Assembly: GCA_050084515.1 (NCBI GenBank)
Contig: CM114271.1
Span: 41,354,001 to 41,418,000 of the forward strand
Length of the DNA stretch: 64,000 nucleotides
DNA from: Blasia pusilla
Taxonomy: Eukaryota; Marchantiophyta; Marchantiopsida; Blasiales
Direction: 5' to 3'
This document shows positions 22,305-35,387 of this stretch, in pieces. The notes below the pieces were generated by a model that was not told where the DNA came from, ran no database searches, and saw nothing but the letters and a program-made list of their open reading frames with translations. A program made the translations under genes and the position numbers. The first letter of the stretch is position 1. Every line of letters begins with the position of its first letter.

Positions 22305-25300
22305 TCAAAAAACACATGTAAATGACCGAATTGCAAAAGGAATAAATCCATCTGTCGCAAGTCTCACAGCATAACTTAACTCCTTGATTCTTGCTGCAGC
22401 TTCGGCCACCAAACCTTTGGTATGTGCGGCTCGACACACCAAATTAGAACGTGTTGGATCAGCAATTACCACATCACCTAGTGTCCAAAATCCACCTCGA
22501 GACATAACAAGATCCACTCTCCGACGAGAGGTTGCTTGTGTGGTTGAAGGTAGTACATGGAGTTGCTCTTGCCCAACAGTGTATCCTGCAGTACGAGCCA
22601 CCGATGCTACCGCCTCTCTAATGACATCATGTGTGGCCGTTCGTTCTCCACCATGTGCACATCGGAGAATATGGATACCCTTGGCATCAATGGGATCCCC
22701 GCATACACAATTCGGCACACCTAAGAGAGAAGGATGGGGAAGTCCAAGACGTAACCGCAAAGCTGTCGAGAATATACTTCGAGGAAGACGAAATGGAAGA
22801 ATAAGAGGATTTGCAATAAGCCACACCCCCGCTCCGGTACCCGCACATGAACGTAGACAAGCTCGATTAGCGTCGGAGGATGCCTCGGAGAGAATGCTGG
22901 AAAAGTTGATTTGATGCAGATTCTCGGAGATATGCTCTTGAAGTCGATCAAGCCCTTTTGTAATCAGTTGACTGAAAGGGGGTAGAATTGCTTGTGTAGC
23001 AAGAGGAAGAAGAGCTCGTGCAGATCTCAATTGTTGTTGAAATAACAAGTCCCCCTCCTCTACATGGGCGATATGATCCATCAAGATAGGTGTATCTCCT
23101 TGGAGAAACCTTGAAGCCATAATCGGTACTACCAACGCCCAACTCCCCAAAAAGGCTGCGGGAGCATATGGGACTGTGGAGGACAGTCCCACCCCTCCAA
23201 AAGAACTAGGCAAGATAGCTCATCGTGAAGCAAAGACACCATCCTCTCCTTCAAAGGTATTCGGGCCAAGAAGTTGACCAAAAGTTGCCAAGATAGAAGC
23301 ATCAAAAGAGGCCAACCGATGTAAGAACCTTGAAGTGGGAGGACAAGTGCAAAGAAGGTAGGAAGGACGTCGTAGAAAAAATTGGGAGAGAATCCCATAA
23401 GCCATTTGGGGATCCCCAAGAAGAGGTAACAAATGAAGCCATTCCACGTCTTTCAAAAGGGCCTCATCCAAGAACTTTGAGACATAGTCGATGAAGCCAA
23501 TTGGGACCCCAAGAACTCTAAACCCTTCAATGTAGATGGGAAAATCAGGAGTAGGTGGGGTGAATGTTGAGGGAAGGCATGAAGGCGACCATACTCCACA
23601 TTTACTAGGTTGGACTTTAAGGTTCAAGAAAGAGAGTTGCTCCACGAAATGGGTATAAGCAGGAACCACTTCAGAAGGAGGACCTATAATGTGAGTGTCA
23701 TCAGCAATAGATGGGAAAAGGCAATATGGAAATGCTTGCACTGATGCTCGGAGTGCACGAAAATGGGCAATGGCAAAGAGTGGGCCCCCCATGGGATCAC
23801 CTTGACGTGTGCCACAAGCTGATTGTAGAATACTATATTCCCCAGAAATAGCATGATGGGAATCGATAATGGGCATATCATAGGCATAGAAGGAGCGAAC
23901 AAATGGAATGAGGCTTGCGAGTTGTCCTCCTACACAACGTAACTCCTCAAAGATGGCCGCACGAGAAACTAAATTGAATGCGTTAGCCACATCGACTTGA
24001 ATTGCTACCCAATCTTGATGAATATCAAGAGTGGAGCGAATCCCATGCACCACAGCCTCACAACCTCTAGGAGTTGCCACTCCAAATTGATGAGGAAATA
24101 AGTGGGCACTAAAGTGAGGACGAAATTGCAAGCATAGGGATCGACTGACCAAGCGGTATAAAACCTCTCCAATAGCCAAAGGGCGCACACCTGAATGAGG
24201 CTTATCCATAGCCAACAAACAACAAGCCCCTAAGAGCCTAGAGATAGAGAATGGGAGACGACCTGCCACCATATGTGCACACACCTTACATAGAGAGACA
24301 AAGCCACTTGCTGAATCTGCTGGGATAAAGCAATCGCGGAGATGCTCAAAAACCATCCCTGATAGCCCGCTTGCTAATAAGCGAGGAGTATGCAGAAAAG
24401 CCCTCGTGAAAACCTCCAAGTCAAGCTCCAAGTCAAGGTCCATTGTATAGTCTTCCACAAAAGTTGGAGCATCGCCACTTGAAGGAGGATGAAGAGCTTC
24501 TAAGAGAGCCAATGTTTCCGCACTTGGAACCTCCGGAGAAAGAGGACCCAATGCTCGAGCTGCACGTAAAAACTCACCAACCTGCCCCAAAATTAGACTT
24601 CGTCGAATGCGTTGTTGTATTGAAGGCCTCCCATGATTGGCATGTTGAGTGGGATGAGCCGCATCTAAGGCCTCTGCTCGAAGTACATGCTCATTCTGAA
24701 GATTCTCCCAATCCCCAGACATAAAGCGTTGAATACGTGTGGAGGTTTCATGATGACCCGTTGCACCACCCCTTGGAGGGGGGACTAAAACCCATTGTGG
24801 GAAGAGTAATAGGAGATACCAAGCATTTATATCTGTGGGGTCACGCGCTAACCTTTCTAATGGGAAAAGAAAAGCTTGTTGGGTGATGGGGCGAAGAGCA
24901 ATAGGAATGCGAGTGTAGAGTCTAGGACGAGGAAGACCTGGATGGAAAGAGCGAAGGAGATCAATTTGGCTTAACCAAGTCCAAGTAGTTGTTGTGGGGA
25001 GTGCAGTAGGATGTGGTATTGGGTTAGGGATTGAAGGCCCATGCATGGATCGACAGTACCGCTGATGTCTTTTGATTCCATTAGGAGCAAACTCCTTACC
25101 ACAAGGTATGCAACGAACCTTTGGTACAAATGGAGAAGTAGAAGGGTAAGAAGGAGAGGAGGTGGGAGGTGCAAGAGGTGGTGATGGCCGACGATGAGGG
25201 GGTAAGTAGGTTGGGGAAGGAGGAGGAGGAAGAGGGGAGATTCGGGTAGAATAGATGGGAGTTGGAAGCAAGGGCATAGATGAGATATGTGGGGATGGCA

Positions 25301-25679
25301 AAGTAGAAGGATTCGGTAATAATGGATCAAGATTAGGCTCAATAGGACAAGGCAAAGAAGGGAGAAGAGGAGAATCCGGAAGAAAATTAGCGAGTGTAAT
25401 GGGTGTATTAGCATCTGGAGGAAAATGGCGAGATCTACGATGAGGAGGTGAACCAGGGGGAGAGGTTACGGCTGTAGGAGGGCGTGTAAAACCAGATAAG
25501 CGAGTAGATGGAGAATCCAAATCCATCTCTGATGACATAGAAATAAAGGTAGACAAGTCTTCGGAGACAAGAAAAGACATATGAAACGTGGTTTGGAGAA
25601 AGCATGAGGATAACGAGCAAAGCAAAAGTAGTGAAATCCGTCCAAAAGAAATTTCGATGGAGAGATGAAGATTAGGCAA
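22305..25679 (-). mobile_element. LINE with restriction-like endonuclease (R2/NeSL/CRE-type architecture), one in-frame stop
   Basis: A single frame of 1,125 codons is broken only by a TGA at 23220-23222, probably a former Trp codon (TGG). Order of domains: a Pro/Ser-rich N-terminus; a CCHC zinc finger (C190-x2-C193-x11-H205-x3-C209); a reverse transcriptase with motif A QVDVANAFN (Asp563), motif B GTRQGDPMGGPL and motif C SIADD (Asp660/661). After the stop come GGVGL and a Cys-x-Cys-x9-His-x3-Cys knuckle, then a restriction-like endonuclease signature (R-R-V-D-L-V-M ... L-G-D-V-V-I-A-D-P-T ... R-I-K-E-L-S-Y). There is no apurinic-type endonuclease. This order is that of RLE non-LTR retrotransposons, which are often target-specific. 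Decayed relatives occur at 36110-36783 and 47050-48130. Element ends are not resolved; the transcript probably starts between 25700 and 26460. Confidence 0.9.
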
Positions 25680-27923
25680 TACCGAATTTATGATTGAAAG
25701 TTACTATAAGAAAAATATAAAAAACAATTGAAAAGGAAAAGTGATGTATATGACATCGGAAGAGATGGCTCAAGAATATGAATTTCTAATGTCCTTAAGG
25801 AAATGGCAAACGTATGTAGGGGCGAAACAGTAAGGTAAGGAGTTGAAAGAGCAAGTAAGACTTTTGGGAGGAATTGACCTAAAACAAACCCGTACACAAA
25901 AATAGGCGCCTACAGAGAAGGAAGAAAAACTAGAAAAATTACTTGATATCAAAAGAACGAGCTCATCAAGACGATTGAAACAGGCCCAAACACGTCCAAA
26001 ACCGACATTCCAGAAGAAAGTTATGAAAGAAATTAGAAACACCAAAAAAGAGGATGTGAGGAGTAAGTGAGCCACCCACCAATGACCGCTATGAGGGAAT
26101 GAGTTCGTAATGTTGGGCCCAGCCCGTATCAAAAGATCCAAAAAAAGCAAGAGGAATCCCTTAAACCAATGGTAACCTGATATCACTCTAAAAGGAGAGC
26201 GCTATGTTTGAAATTGCATGTAGGAATCTATGAGCACATTTAGGAGAGAAGGAGGTCCAAAGATCCCAAGAACTTTGGAAAACTCAATCTTAAGTGGAAA
26301 AAAGAAGAACCCCAAGTTCAAACTTGAGAAGATGAACACATTGGGCCTCAGATTGAAAAGATTGGATCACCATGGAAATAGTTAGAAGCAAAATTCAAGA
26401 CGTCCCTCCATCTCCTCCGCCATAGTCCTCCTCCTCCATATCTCCTCCCAAACCCCCCAAATAAATTGGCTCCAACTCCCTTATGCTTTATGTTCCACAT
26501 TCGACCAAATTGCATTTTTCTTTGGATGAGAAGAAGTAACGTAACAAGAATGCGGCCCTGAACTGTTATTTTGTATGGGCAGTATAGTTAACGGACATTG
26601 TATAGTAATTGTTTGGTAGAGTATACATATAGCAGTAGTTAAATAATTTGATAATTTACACCGGAAACAGGTGGAATGGTAAAGTTCACAAGCCGATTGC
26701 CTAAATCAAGTAGTGCATAGTTTGAGTAATGTGTTTAACTTCATAGAGAATGAAAGTAAGTACAAAGGAAATTAGTTATGTTAAATAGTAAAAAAAATTC
26801 ATAGTTAGTCAATTAGGGTAGCCAACTTAAGTGGGAATAGTTTTAATGGAAGTGGTTGACTGTTATTGTTGATGTGGCTACAAGAGACGATTATCCTAAG
26901 AAACACACAAAATGAGCATGCTGATACCGGCACGAACGCCACGACATGACTGAGAAAGAACGAGCCACATTTCATGAATATATGAAATGTGTAAGAGACA
27001 ATTTTCTGTAATGTTTTTTGGCCGATATTTTTATGTAGACTATCGACTCATTTCCGTTGGTGCTGGATGTTTAAGAGGTTGCTATGTAGGTTTCCTAGGG
27101 CACATAAGTGTCTTACAATTTCTTATGGCAGCTTGGAGGTGGAGTCTAAGGGTGGCAATTTTCTTATCCTTATCCTCACAACAAGTTTGTCACTTTTGAT
27201 GGATTGTGCCGACAGAACCGGGATATGGTTTGTGAGAAAGAGAGCTAGCTGACTGCCTATGTCAGTTATCAAAACAAAGAAGGCTTACTTTGGATGTGCC
27301 GAAGGGTTGAATAACTAGCAACATATATAGGAAAGGACAAGGAGGTAGTGAACGGCAGTGGAGAGCTGAATTGTAGTGTTAATACAGTGAACAGATTAAT
27401 GTGCCATAGATTCATGAGTAAAATCAAAACTAACAAATAGCATGGAGTAAGTTAACTGACTGAGCTAGGTAAAGAATTGCATGTCATACAAGTTGTGAGA
27501 TTCATGGTGATAGTGATCAAGTTTTTAAAAAAAACACTCAATAGAAAATAGGCCATGTGTGTGTTACTAGCTGAATTAGGGGCAATTGGAATAAATGTGC
27601 ACTGTGAAAATATAATGATGGCATGATGTTACAGTGAAATCACTGAATAAAAGAGCAAACATTTTTTAAGATTGTTGAAATGCCATTATTGCAGCAAATG
27701 CAAAACCGATTTAAACATGTGGTCTGAGAAATGCCACAGTAGCCAATACACAAAATTGGAAACCTCCTCACACAAAGGACCCACAATGCATACCAAAATA
27801 GCCGGTGGGTAATAGCTGAACATGTTGTACTACAGATCACTAAAGTTGCCTAACTTGTCAAGTGCTTGTTCTGAAATAGCAACATTGTAGCAAGCAACTC
27901 AAGTGCTTATAGTTCATGGACAC
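25680..27923. other. LINE 5' flank, then no gene seen
   Basis: The part next to 25680 is likely the LINE 5' UTR. From about 26460 to 27900 the DNA is AT-rich with no recognisable gene. A minus-strand frame at 27640-27840 lies near the coding-like remnant that follows but has no known motif. Confidence 0.35.
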
Positions 27924-28445
27924 CTACACTATATGACAGAGGGACTGCAGGAACATAAGGTGCTGCTCCAAGTCCTTGTCGTTCAAGTACCTGTTGGCAC
28001 AATACTTAATGACATTGTGCAGCTCAGTCTTGATATCATACAGCTGTTGCTGCATGATTAGAATATTTGCTATATTTTGTCCTTGATCTGTGTCTGTGTA
28101 CTGCATACCCTGATGCAGTGTCTTGTTTTGTTATTCATAGTTCCGGAGTTGTGCCTAAAAGTTTTCAATATTTGCTAGAGCTGCATTAAAGAGCGACGTG
28201 GATATCCTGGTCGTGGTCGCAACTTCAACTTGATCAGCATTGGAGATATGCTTGCCCTTGTCGTCCTTGTTGGAATACGTGGGGTGATGAGCAGGCTTGC
28301 AAGCCGACTTTGTTGGAGTTCTGTAATCAGGGCTAGTAGAGTGTGGTGGGTACCTGATCTTGTGTATGCAGCAATACAATAGCAAGTAAGTGGATGTAGA
28401 AAATTCAAGTGTATGAAATATAATGAATCTCAAGATGTGTCCCAA
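27924..28445 (-). pseudogene. Unidentified coding-like remnant
   Basis: The minus strand reads a charged, helical-looking sequence (STSLFNAALANIENF, stop, AQLRNYE, then NIANILIMQQQLYDIKTELH and YLNDKDLEQHLMFLQ) in register across one stop. The Gln/Leu-rich second half looks like a coiled coil. I do not recognise the family. It may be the accessory protein or gag-like part of a transposon, or a dead host gene. Confidence 0.3.
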
Positions 28446-31018
28446 TAAAATTATAGAACACTTTTTACCTGCTGTGCGGGTATTATGTATTAGGACTATT
28501 TAATTTCTTTTGTAGCATAGTATAATGTCTCTTTGAGCTATAATAGACTAATCAATTCTCCCCCACGGGAAATAAAGAAGTCCGAGTAGGGTAGAAATGG
28601 TCGTGGAGTCCACATGAGTGGATTTAATATGATTCGGGAGAGGGCAAAAATCTCTTTTGGACGTCCCGAAAAAAATTCGTTTGGAGGGAGAAACGAGACA
28701 CCAAGATAGGTGCCGTAACCCGTGCATCCGTGTCCTCCGAACCTCGCAGTAGCCCAGATTTGAGTGGTCCTAATGCTCGACGGCCACCACATCCATTCTA
28801 GGTGCATTCAACTATGTATCCAATTTTTAATATCTATTGTATTAGCATAGTGTCTTTGTACCCAAAATTTTCTTAACACCCATCGGATTAGTATAGTTCT
28901 AAATTTCTACACAAAACCATCGCATTAGTAGATGCATTCAACTTTGTTTCAACACCCATCGTATTAGTACAATATTGAAATATGTCTCATTAACACTAAT
29001 TTAGTGTCTCCCCATTTGTCAAAGTATAAATCGTTTAGCGGAGACATATATTCTATTAGCAAATCCGTGTTGGATGGAGCCTCCCGCTTTGGATTGAAGA
29101 TTGCTATACTCTCCAATGCTCGCTTTGGATTGAAATTGGGTGCTAACCCCCAATTCTTGTACACTTTTTTGCGAACTTTTGTATATTATGGGTTTATTTT
29201 TTATGGTTACCTTTTCGCATTAGTATTGTTATTTTATATTACCCCACCTTTTGGGGCCTCCACACTAGTTATAATAACAAGTGATAGATTTTAATTAATT
29301 TTCAAAATTAATTTTTAAAAATTTCAAATACCATTTTAAAATGATTTTAAATGATGCTATTGACTTAAAAAGTAGTAATATCTTAAAAATAACAATTATC
29401 ATTTTTTTTTAAAAATGCCCTCCAAGAATATTATAATAAAATATTTGATTTAGATGCTGGTTTGCATCTTCAACTTCATACGGTGATGACCCTAGGCCAC
29501 GTCTCCCTCACTCCGATTACCTCACTCCTTTCGTAGTTTACGTGTGTGGTTCTCGGTGCATCTGTCTGATCCGCTGGAACTTCGTTCTCTATCTTCCATC
29601 ATTGGACAGATGGATGCGCGAGAATACGCATCCTCGTGCCACGGGTACCATGCTTACCGTCCAATCCCCGGTTCTTGATGAGCGGATGGGAACGTCCAGG
29701 TCTTCTGTTGGGGGCCCCGCTCTTGTTGCATCTCATGAAGCAATGCAGTCTGAATTGTCTATCGGGTGATTAGAGAGGTTGGGGCTTTGTATCTTATCTT
29801 CAATTCTTCACATCACAGGGCTCTCCAACTCCAGTTTCCCTGTGGTTTCCGCCGGAGAGGACTGACGACACGTACTGTCTTTTTCTTCTTCCCACCCCAC
29901 GGAAGCGTGGAAACAACTTTCCCCACAGCTTCCCAAGACGGAAAGCAGGTGCGATGAGGAGAGTTTGGGGTACCCATGATCAGGAGAGAGAACTCTAGAG
30001 TGCGTCAGGGTCAGAAAGGTTGCGAAGTCCAGGGTCTGCTTCGAGCACTTCACCTAAGCCTTCACAAATGCTCCCACGGGTTTCCATGGACGGGAAATCC
30101 TATCATACATTGATATTTGCTTGCTCGAAAGAAGGGTGACACCACAGACAGGGGCATTAAGAAATTTCTCGCGAAGAAATGATTTAAAATTGTGAGATAT
30201 CGGCAAACGACCAAATGGTATCCATAAGTCCATCCATGGTCTGGGACAGATGGGCGTGTACAAACCAATTAGTCTCGGAAGCCATATGGAAAGAACGAAT
30301 TCTAGACAGCTCTCATGGATTCACACCGGGTAGATGTCACTCTGCCCTGCGTTTTAACTATTTGATGAACTGTCCATCGGTATCATACTATTGTACAAAA
30401 TTGATAAACTATCAATGGGTGTCAGAGTGTCAATCGGTCATACTAGCGCACAAACTTCATCAACCGTCGATCGGTGTCAGAGAGTACAGCCAGAGCACGG
30501 GCTATACACTCCTGGATGATACTCTTGAGTTTGTTTTAAATAGAAAAAGAGCTTTTGGTGCCCTTGTCAAGGAAAACTTCATTATCATATGGAAATTGCA
30601 TACAAATTGAAAAGCAAACCAAGTTCAAAAATATTGAGAGGCTTCGAGTAATTTTGGTTACAGCCTTGAATGTGATGAAATCCTTCTACAAACATTGTCA
30701 AACCTAGATATGCCTGCTGATACTATTTTTGAATTTTGGTGTTGGTTCATGCTGGAGACCCAAACCTCAATCCGATTCTTCTCCTGAAATTCGAGCATTG
30801 CGTGAATTGTGGGACTTTGGAAATCCACACATCTCCGACCCATCGGATCACGTGTACTTCAACCAGGTAAGAAGCCACTTACAAAGAGAGGACCTCACGT
30901 CTAGTTTTGGCTCCCCACCCTGAGTACTACGATTGAATGTTTCAATTCTCCACCAAAATCATCGACCAGGCTTTGAATCATTGCAATACTCAGACGCTTA
31001 GGTTTGAGAAGCTGGGAA
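28446..31018. other. No gene recognised
   Basis: AT-rich at 28840-29450, then mixed. Frames such as 29542-29769 (plus) and 30054-30263 (minus) have no motif I can support. A short imperfect direct repeat (about 55-60 bp, each ending GGTGTCAGAG) lies at 30370-30485. Confidence 0.35.
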
Positions 31019-31235
31019 ACTCGGGAACGATGACCGGGGACTAATCGTAGCCTGTTAAAATCAGAAATATCCGTTTCGTATAAAACTCGGGTTTAATGAA
31101 AATTTAATGAGAAAAGCATGATTTGGGAGATCCGGAATTAATGGTAGCCGGTTAAAATCAGATATCTCCGATAGGGGAAAAACTGGCAGGGAATGTGGGG
31201 TCTCTGAACTACCGGCAATGTACCAATTCCCGAGT
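31019..31235. repeat. 217-bp segment with 9-bp inverted ends and an internal duplication
   Basis: ACTCGGGAA at 31019-31027 is mirrored by TTCCCGAGT at 31227-31235. Inside, a unit containing AGCC(T/G)GTTAAAATCAGA occurs twice about 97 bp apart. It may be another miniature element, but no target duplication is clear. Confidence 0.45.
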
Positions 31236-31495
31236 AGAAACTACACGGGCCTTACTCGGATTTGATTCCATGAGCGTCCAAAACTTTTGGGCATAGAATT
31301 GGTCAGCGTCCTCATGACCCCATTTGACGGAAATCTGTAAGTAAGTAGTTGAGACCTGTATTTTTTCCTCATGAACCCATTGGATAACCTTTCTGGACCC
31401 AAAAAATGGGTTGCCCATAGAACCGATCCCTTAGGGCCTTAACCCATCCACTCCTCCATCTACGACCTTACAGGGTCGCCAATTTTTCTGCGCTA

Positions 31496-31538
31496 GGACG
31501 GTGGATCATTTCATTATTTCAGAAATGATCCACCGTCC
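31496..31538. repeat. Perfect 17-bp inverted repeat with 9-base loop
   Basis: GGACGGTGGATCATTTC (31496-31512) is followed by nine bases and then its exact reverse complement (31522-31538). It is the longest perfect hairpin I noticed in the window. Nothing next to it identifies a transcript. Confidence 0.9.
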
Positions 31539-31685
31539 GTCCTCGTGACCTCGGCCTGATTTTAAGCGGAAACACTTATTAAAGACCAATGAATTTTGCT
31601 CTACTGTTCAGTGGGAACTTGCTTTGGTTGTCGTGACCCAAAGCGCATCCATGGGATAAAGCCCTAAGAGCAGGTCCCCATGGAG

Positions 31686-31733
31686 CAATGTACGATCAAC
31701 GGGTATCCTTCCAATGTACGATCAACGGGTATC
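31686..31733. repeat. Exact 22-bp direct repeat
   Basis: CAATGTACGATCAACGGGTA plus TC occurs at 31686 and again at 31712, a period of 26 bp. Confidence 0.9.
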
Positions 31734-32811
31734 ATTTCACATACCACAGGTGGGTTTTTGGTCCTTGTGCTCTGTGAAATTTGCAACGCAGAAATCTCAG
31801 GGACAATCTTTGGGAAATAAAAGGACTATAGCCGCTCGTTAGTTTTAGCCCCATCACAACCAAGCGTCGAAAACTTGTAGAGCACGCCTGCGACACCCGG
31901 AGAAACTGGTTATGTCGTCGGACAAACCTATAGGACCATCAGCCTAGGCCCACTGGGAACTTCTGCCGCAGACTCCATGAGAACGGGCTATCAGACTAGA
32001 CGCACTGTTGACCTTGCACGCTCTTACCATGATTGGCGAGTGTATGCATGTGCGACGTATGCCTCGTGTGTGAGGCTGCTGCAACGGATACTGGGCCTCT
32101 GCATCCTTCACCATTCCTGCCCACAATGGTCGGATCAGTTCTCTGCTGAGTCCAGCCGGCACCTGCGATGGTACCACACGGCCCCAGGATGACAGAACGG
32201 GTAACAGGCTTCCACTTTTTGTACGCCGTTGGTTATCCGTCTTATAGTTCCAATGGGTCCTCAAATCTTTTATTCATACTTTTTATTATGTCCTCTGTTT
32301 CTTATTAATATCAAAACTGTTTAATCTGCCCTCTCACCAGCAAGCACCCGCTCAACTTTCTTATCATTTGCAACCACTTGCACCACCCAATCAGAGGAAC
32401 CTACAAAAATGGAGTGCATCAGTCTGTCCTTGTGATAGCTGACGGAAATCCAGACCTACGAGTTCGTATCTCGGAATGGTATTATACCCGGCTTTGAGAA
32501 ATAAGATCATCCTTCGGCAGAGAAAGAATGATTTGCTATGAGCTTTACATCACTCAGGGAAAAGTTCCCAACAGAATCTCTTAGATTTACAGGTATCTCT
32601 GCTGTGAGCAATTGCACCAATAAGCAAAGATAGCAATAGGCCTCCATGATGAAAAAATTCTCAACCTGCTTTTTCATGTAATGTTACTAAACTCTTGTGG
32701 TCCTAAAAGTATCACCATTATCTCCTGACCCATGGAGCTTCTACACGACTCAAACTTCCCCATGTTCGAAAACTAATTCTATCCAAATTCCTTGAACAGG
32801 TTCATACAGCC
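31734..32811. other. No gene seen; 3' flank of the bL9 gene
   Basis: The right part should contain the 3' UTR and polyadenylation region of the bL9 gene. I see no other coding. Confidence 0.4.
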
Positions 32812-35387
32812 TCACTTAGCAATGACGTTGATTTTGACTGGAGCAATGACTTCAGGGTGAAGTTTGATCTCCACCGTATACTGTCCAATCTCTCGGATGT
32901 CTGGAATGGTAACAACTCTCTTGTCCACATCCCTACACAACCACCACAACCAGAAGTTACTTCAAAGTCTGTGAACCAGCACTCTGCAGACATATTCCGG
33001 TATAGTGAAATAAACAAAGTCCTTCCATCTTGCTTGAGAAGAGAAGCTTAATAATGTGTGGAGTGTCCTATATTTATACTACCATTGAAGTTTCTATAAT
33101 CTTAAACCTGATGGTAGTTGGCAACTCGACATCAGTAAAAGGTCACATAATCTGACTGCTAAGCACAAACACCACGTACCTTCCAGTCTGTGACTTGATG
33201 ATGTCCACAATATCTTGGGAAGTAACTCTGCATGGAACCACTCACACATACAGTCTGATTACTCTACCACATAGGGTTCAAATAGGGGTTAGCATTGCAT
33301 TTCTACTAATTTCTTGGGCAGACACAACACTCAATGAATAATCTCAATGGAAACTGCAAGATACAAAACCAACTCCAACTTTTCTTCTTCTTTCATTGAC
33401 TCTACCCAAGAAGGCACATCTGAGGTCCTTTTGATCCCTGTCAGCAGTATATTTCTAGGGAAAAGGTGATTAGTTTACGTACGAGCCAAAGATCTGCTTG
33501 CCCTGACCACCTCTCCGCCTAACATTGAAAAAACCAACAGCTTGAAATTGTCTTGCGATTAACTCAGCCTCCTCCTTCACCTGTTTGCCAACTTAAAATT
33601 TCAGTCTTGAACATTCTCAAGAGTAGCCCGCTCATTCTAGAACATGTGTGAATCCATAACATTGGAATATCTTCATCGAATACAGTAGAACAGTAGAATA
33701 ACGTATGCCTTGCCATCAAGGATTTAATGCAGTAAATAGACCGACATACCAGAGCTTCTCCAATATTTTACCTTTCTTTTCTCAGCTGCTATCTTCTCCT
33801 CCTGCTGTTTGATAGATCTGCACATCGTCAAACACAGTGTGAGCTGTGGACGGGGCACAAGTTACTAACACGACTGAACCTTTCCTGCATGTTTTCATCC
33901 AATTTGACCGGGAAAATCATGTGGAATTCAAACCTTGACATCCTGAATGAATGAGAGTATGCATGCTCCATGACCAACATGGTATACTGATAGTAAGTAA
34001 ATTCAGTTTGAACCCTTCACATAGTGGTATCTTCCTCTTGCAGTCTACCAGTTAACATCCCCTGACCGGAAATTATCATCATCATCAACTTACTTGAGCA
34101 GCTCTGCAGTGGCAATTTTTGCCTTTCCGTACGGATACAAGAAGTTCCGGAAATATCCCGTCTTAACTGATAAAAGCTCACCAGTCTTTCCCAATGCCGG
34201 AACATCTTCCGTCAAGACAATCTGTGGAAGAGAAAGTGACATCGACTATTATCGTGACATCTTGGTGTGTTTGAAATTCAGGTGACGTTAAGGCTGTCCC
34301 AGCCGGAACAATTCCATGCGACATTCAGTTAAGAGTACTGATAAAACGAGCCACAAAGGAGTATTCTAAGGGATCTTCAACTGAATCTATCTATCAGCGG
34401 ACAGTCCAAACAGCGGAGCCCTTGGACCTTGTCAGAATCGTAAAGACATTGCTCTATCCAGAACTTGTTTGTATTGTCCCTTCACTTCAATGCTGTGCTG
34501 TGTCCTTAAGGAACCGGGGAGGGTGATAGGGCTTAGGTGAAATGAACGTGGTTAAGGTACGCAAGGAGGATTGAGAGAAAAGCTACGGATGCAGTTCATG
34601 TGTAGCTTGCACGTACTACAAAATCACTCCATAGGCTTAACGCAACGCAGACTATACCTGACGTCTCTTTTGAACCTTCTTATCGGCCCTGATCAACGGT
34701 CTTTGAACCCTCCGCTCTTCGAGTGTGGGTGCAACTTTCACCTGATCAAATCACGCAAGTTTGCCACGAAATAAGCTCCTCACATCCCAGAACGTCAGCA
34801 CACCATGCATCCATTCTACTCGTTGAAAAGCCCCGCCCTGACAAACTCAATCAAGGGCGTTTGGAGGCTCATGGTATGGGCACCATAGCATCCCAAGCAT
34901 AATAGGACGAGGGTGTCAATGCTGCAGAGGCCCTTTGCTCAAGAATTTCCTCGTCCTCATTGCGTTGAAGATTCCAATCCCCATCCTGCTAACAAGAATA
35001 ATGCCGTCTCCATCCGCCACAACAGAAAAAATCAAGCAGCGGATTCATTTCATAAAGCGAATGGCAATGCCCAGTAATCTTCTACTCAAATTCGCTTCAG
35101 TTTCAGTCTTTTCAGCTGTCCTTCTCGACAATCAACTCTACAACTCACTTATTTCATTCCGCCAAAAACAGCTCCTTGCCGCAACAATGCGACCTAAACC
35201 AGGATAAATTCCCAACACCAATCGAATATCGAGGTAAATCAAGCACGGCAAACAAAGCAATAGCATGAGGGTCTGCATAGCCACGTACGGTCGCCTGCTG
35301 CTGCACGCGAAGACCTTCGAACGACGGAAGGAGACGCAGCGATGAGGTCGGAAAGGAGGCAGCCATGGTTGCATTGCAGTTCGCCAT
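32812..35387 (-). CDS. RPL9: Plastid ribosomal protein bL9 precursor
   Basis: Seven exons give a continuous 207-aa protein. Minus-strand exons are 35289-35387, 34658-34741, 34094-34221, 33772-33817, 33483-33580, 33180-33227 and 32812-32932; every intron is GT-AG and all phases agree. Exon 1 is a transit peptide ([20 protein letters not shown]). Exon 3 carries the bL9 signature ([17 protein letters not shown], then [13 protein letters not shown]). The linker helix is [16 protein letters not shown]. The C-terminal domain includes [17 protein letters not shown] and ends [13 protein letters not shown]. bL9 is a large-subunit protein of the chloroplast ribosome. Length is close to the Arabidopsis precursor (197 aa). 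Its first exon is homologous to exon 1 of OHP2 at 42594-42689. Confidence 0.95.

Noticed and set aside
22384-22914. 176-codon plus-strand open frame
   Set aside because: It is the antisense shadow of the LINE endonuclease region, which carries recognisable motifs on the minus strand.
30054-30268. Minus-strand frame with PRPWMDL, reminiscent of a gypsy integrase
   Set aside because: Only a few residues match and no neighbouring integrase motif is found.
32802-33017. 71-codon minus-strand frame
   Set aside because: It is out of frame with the last bL9 exon, which fits the family precisely.
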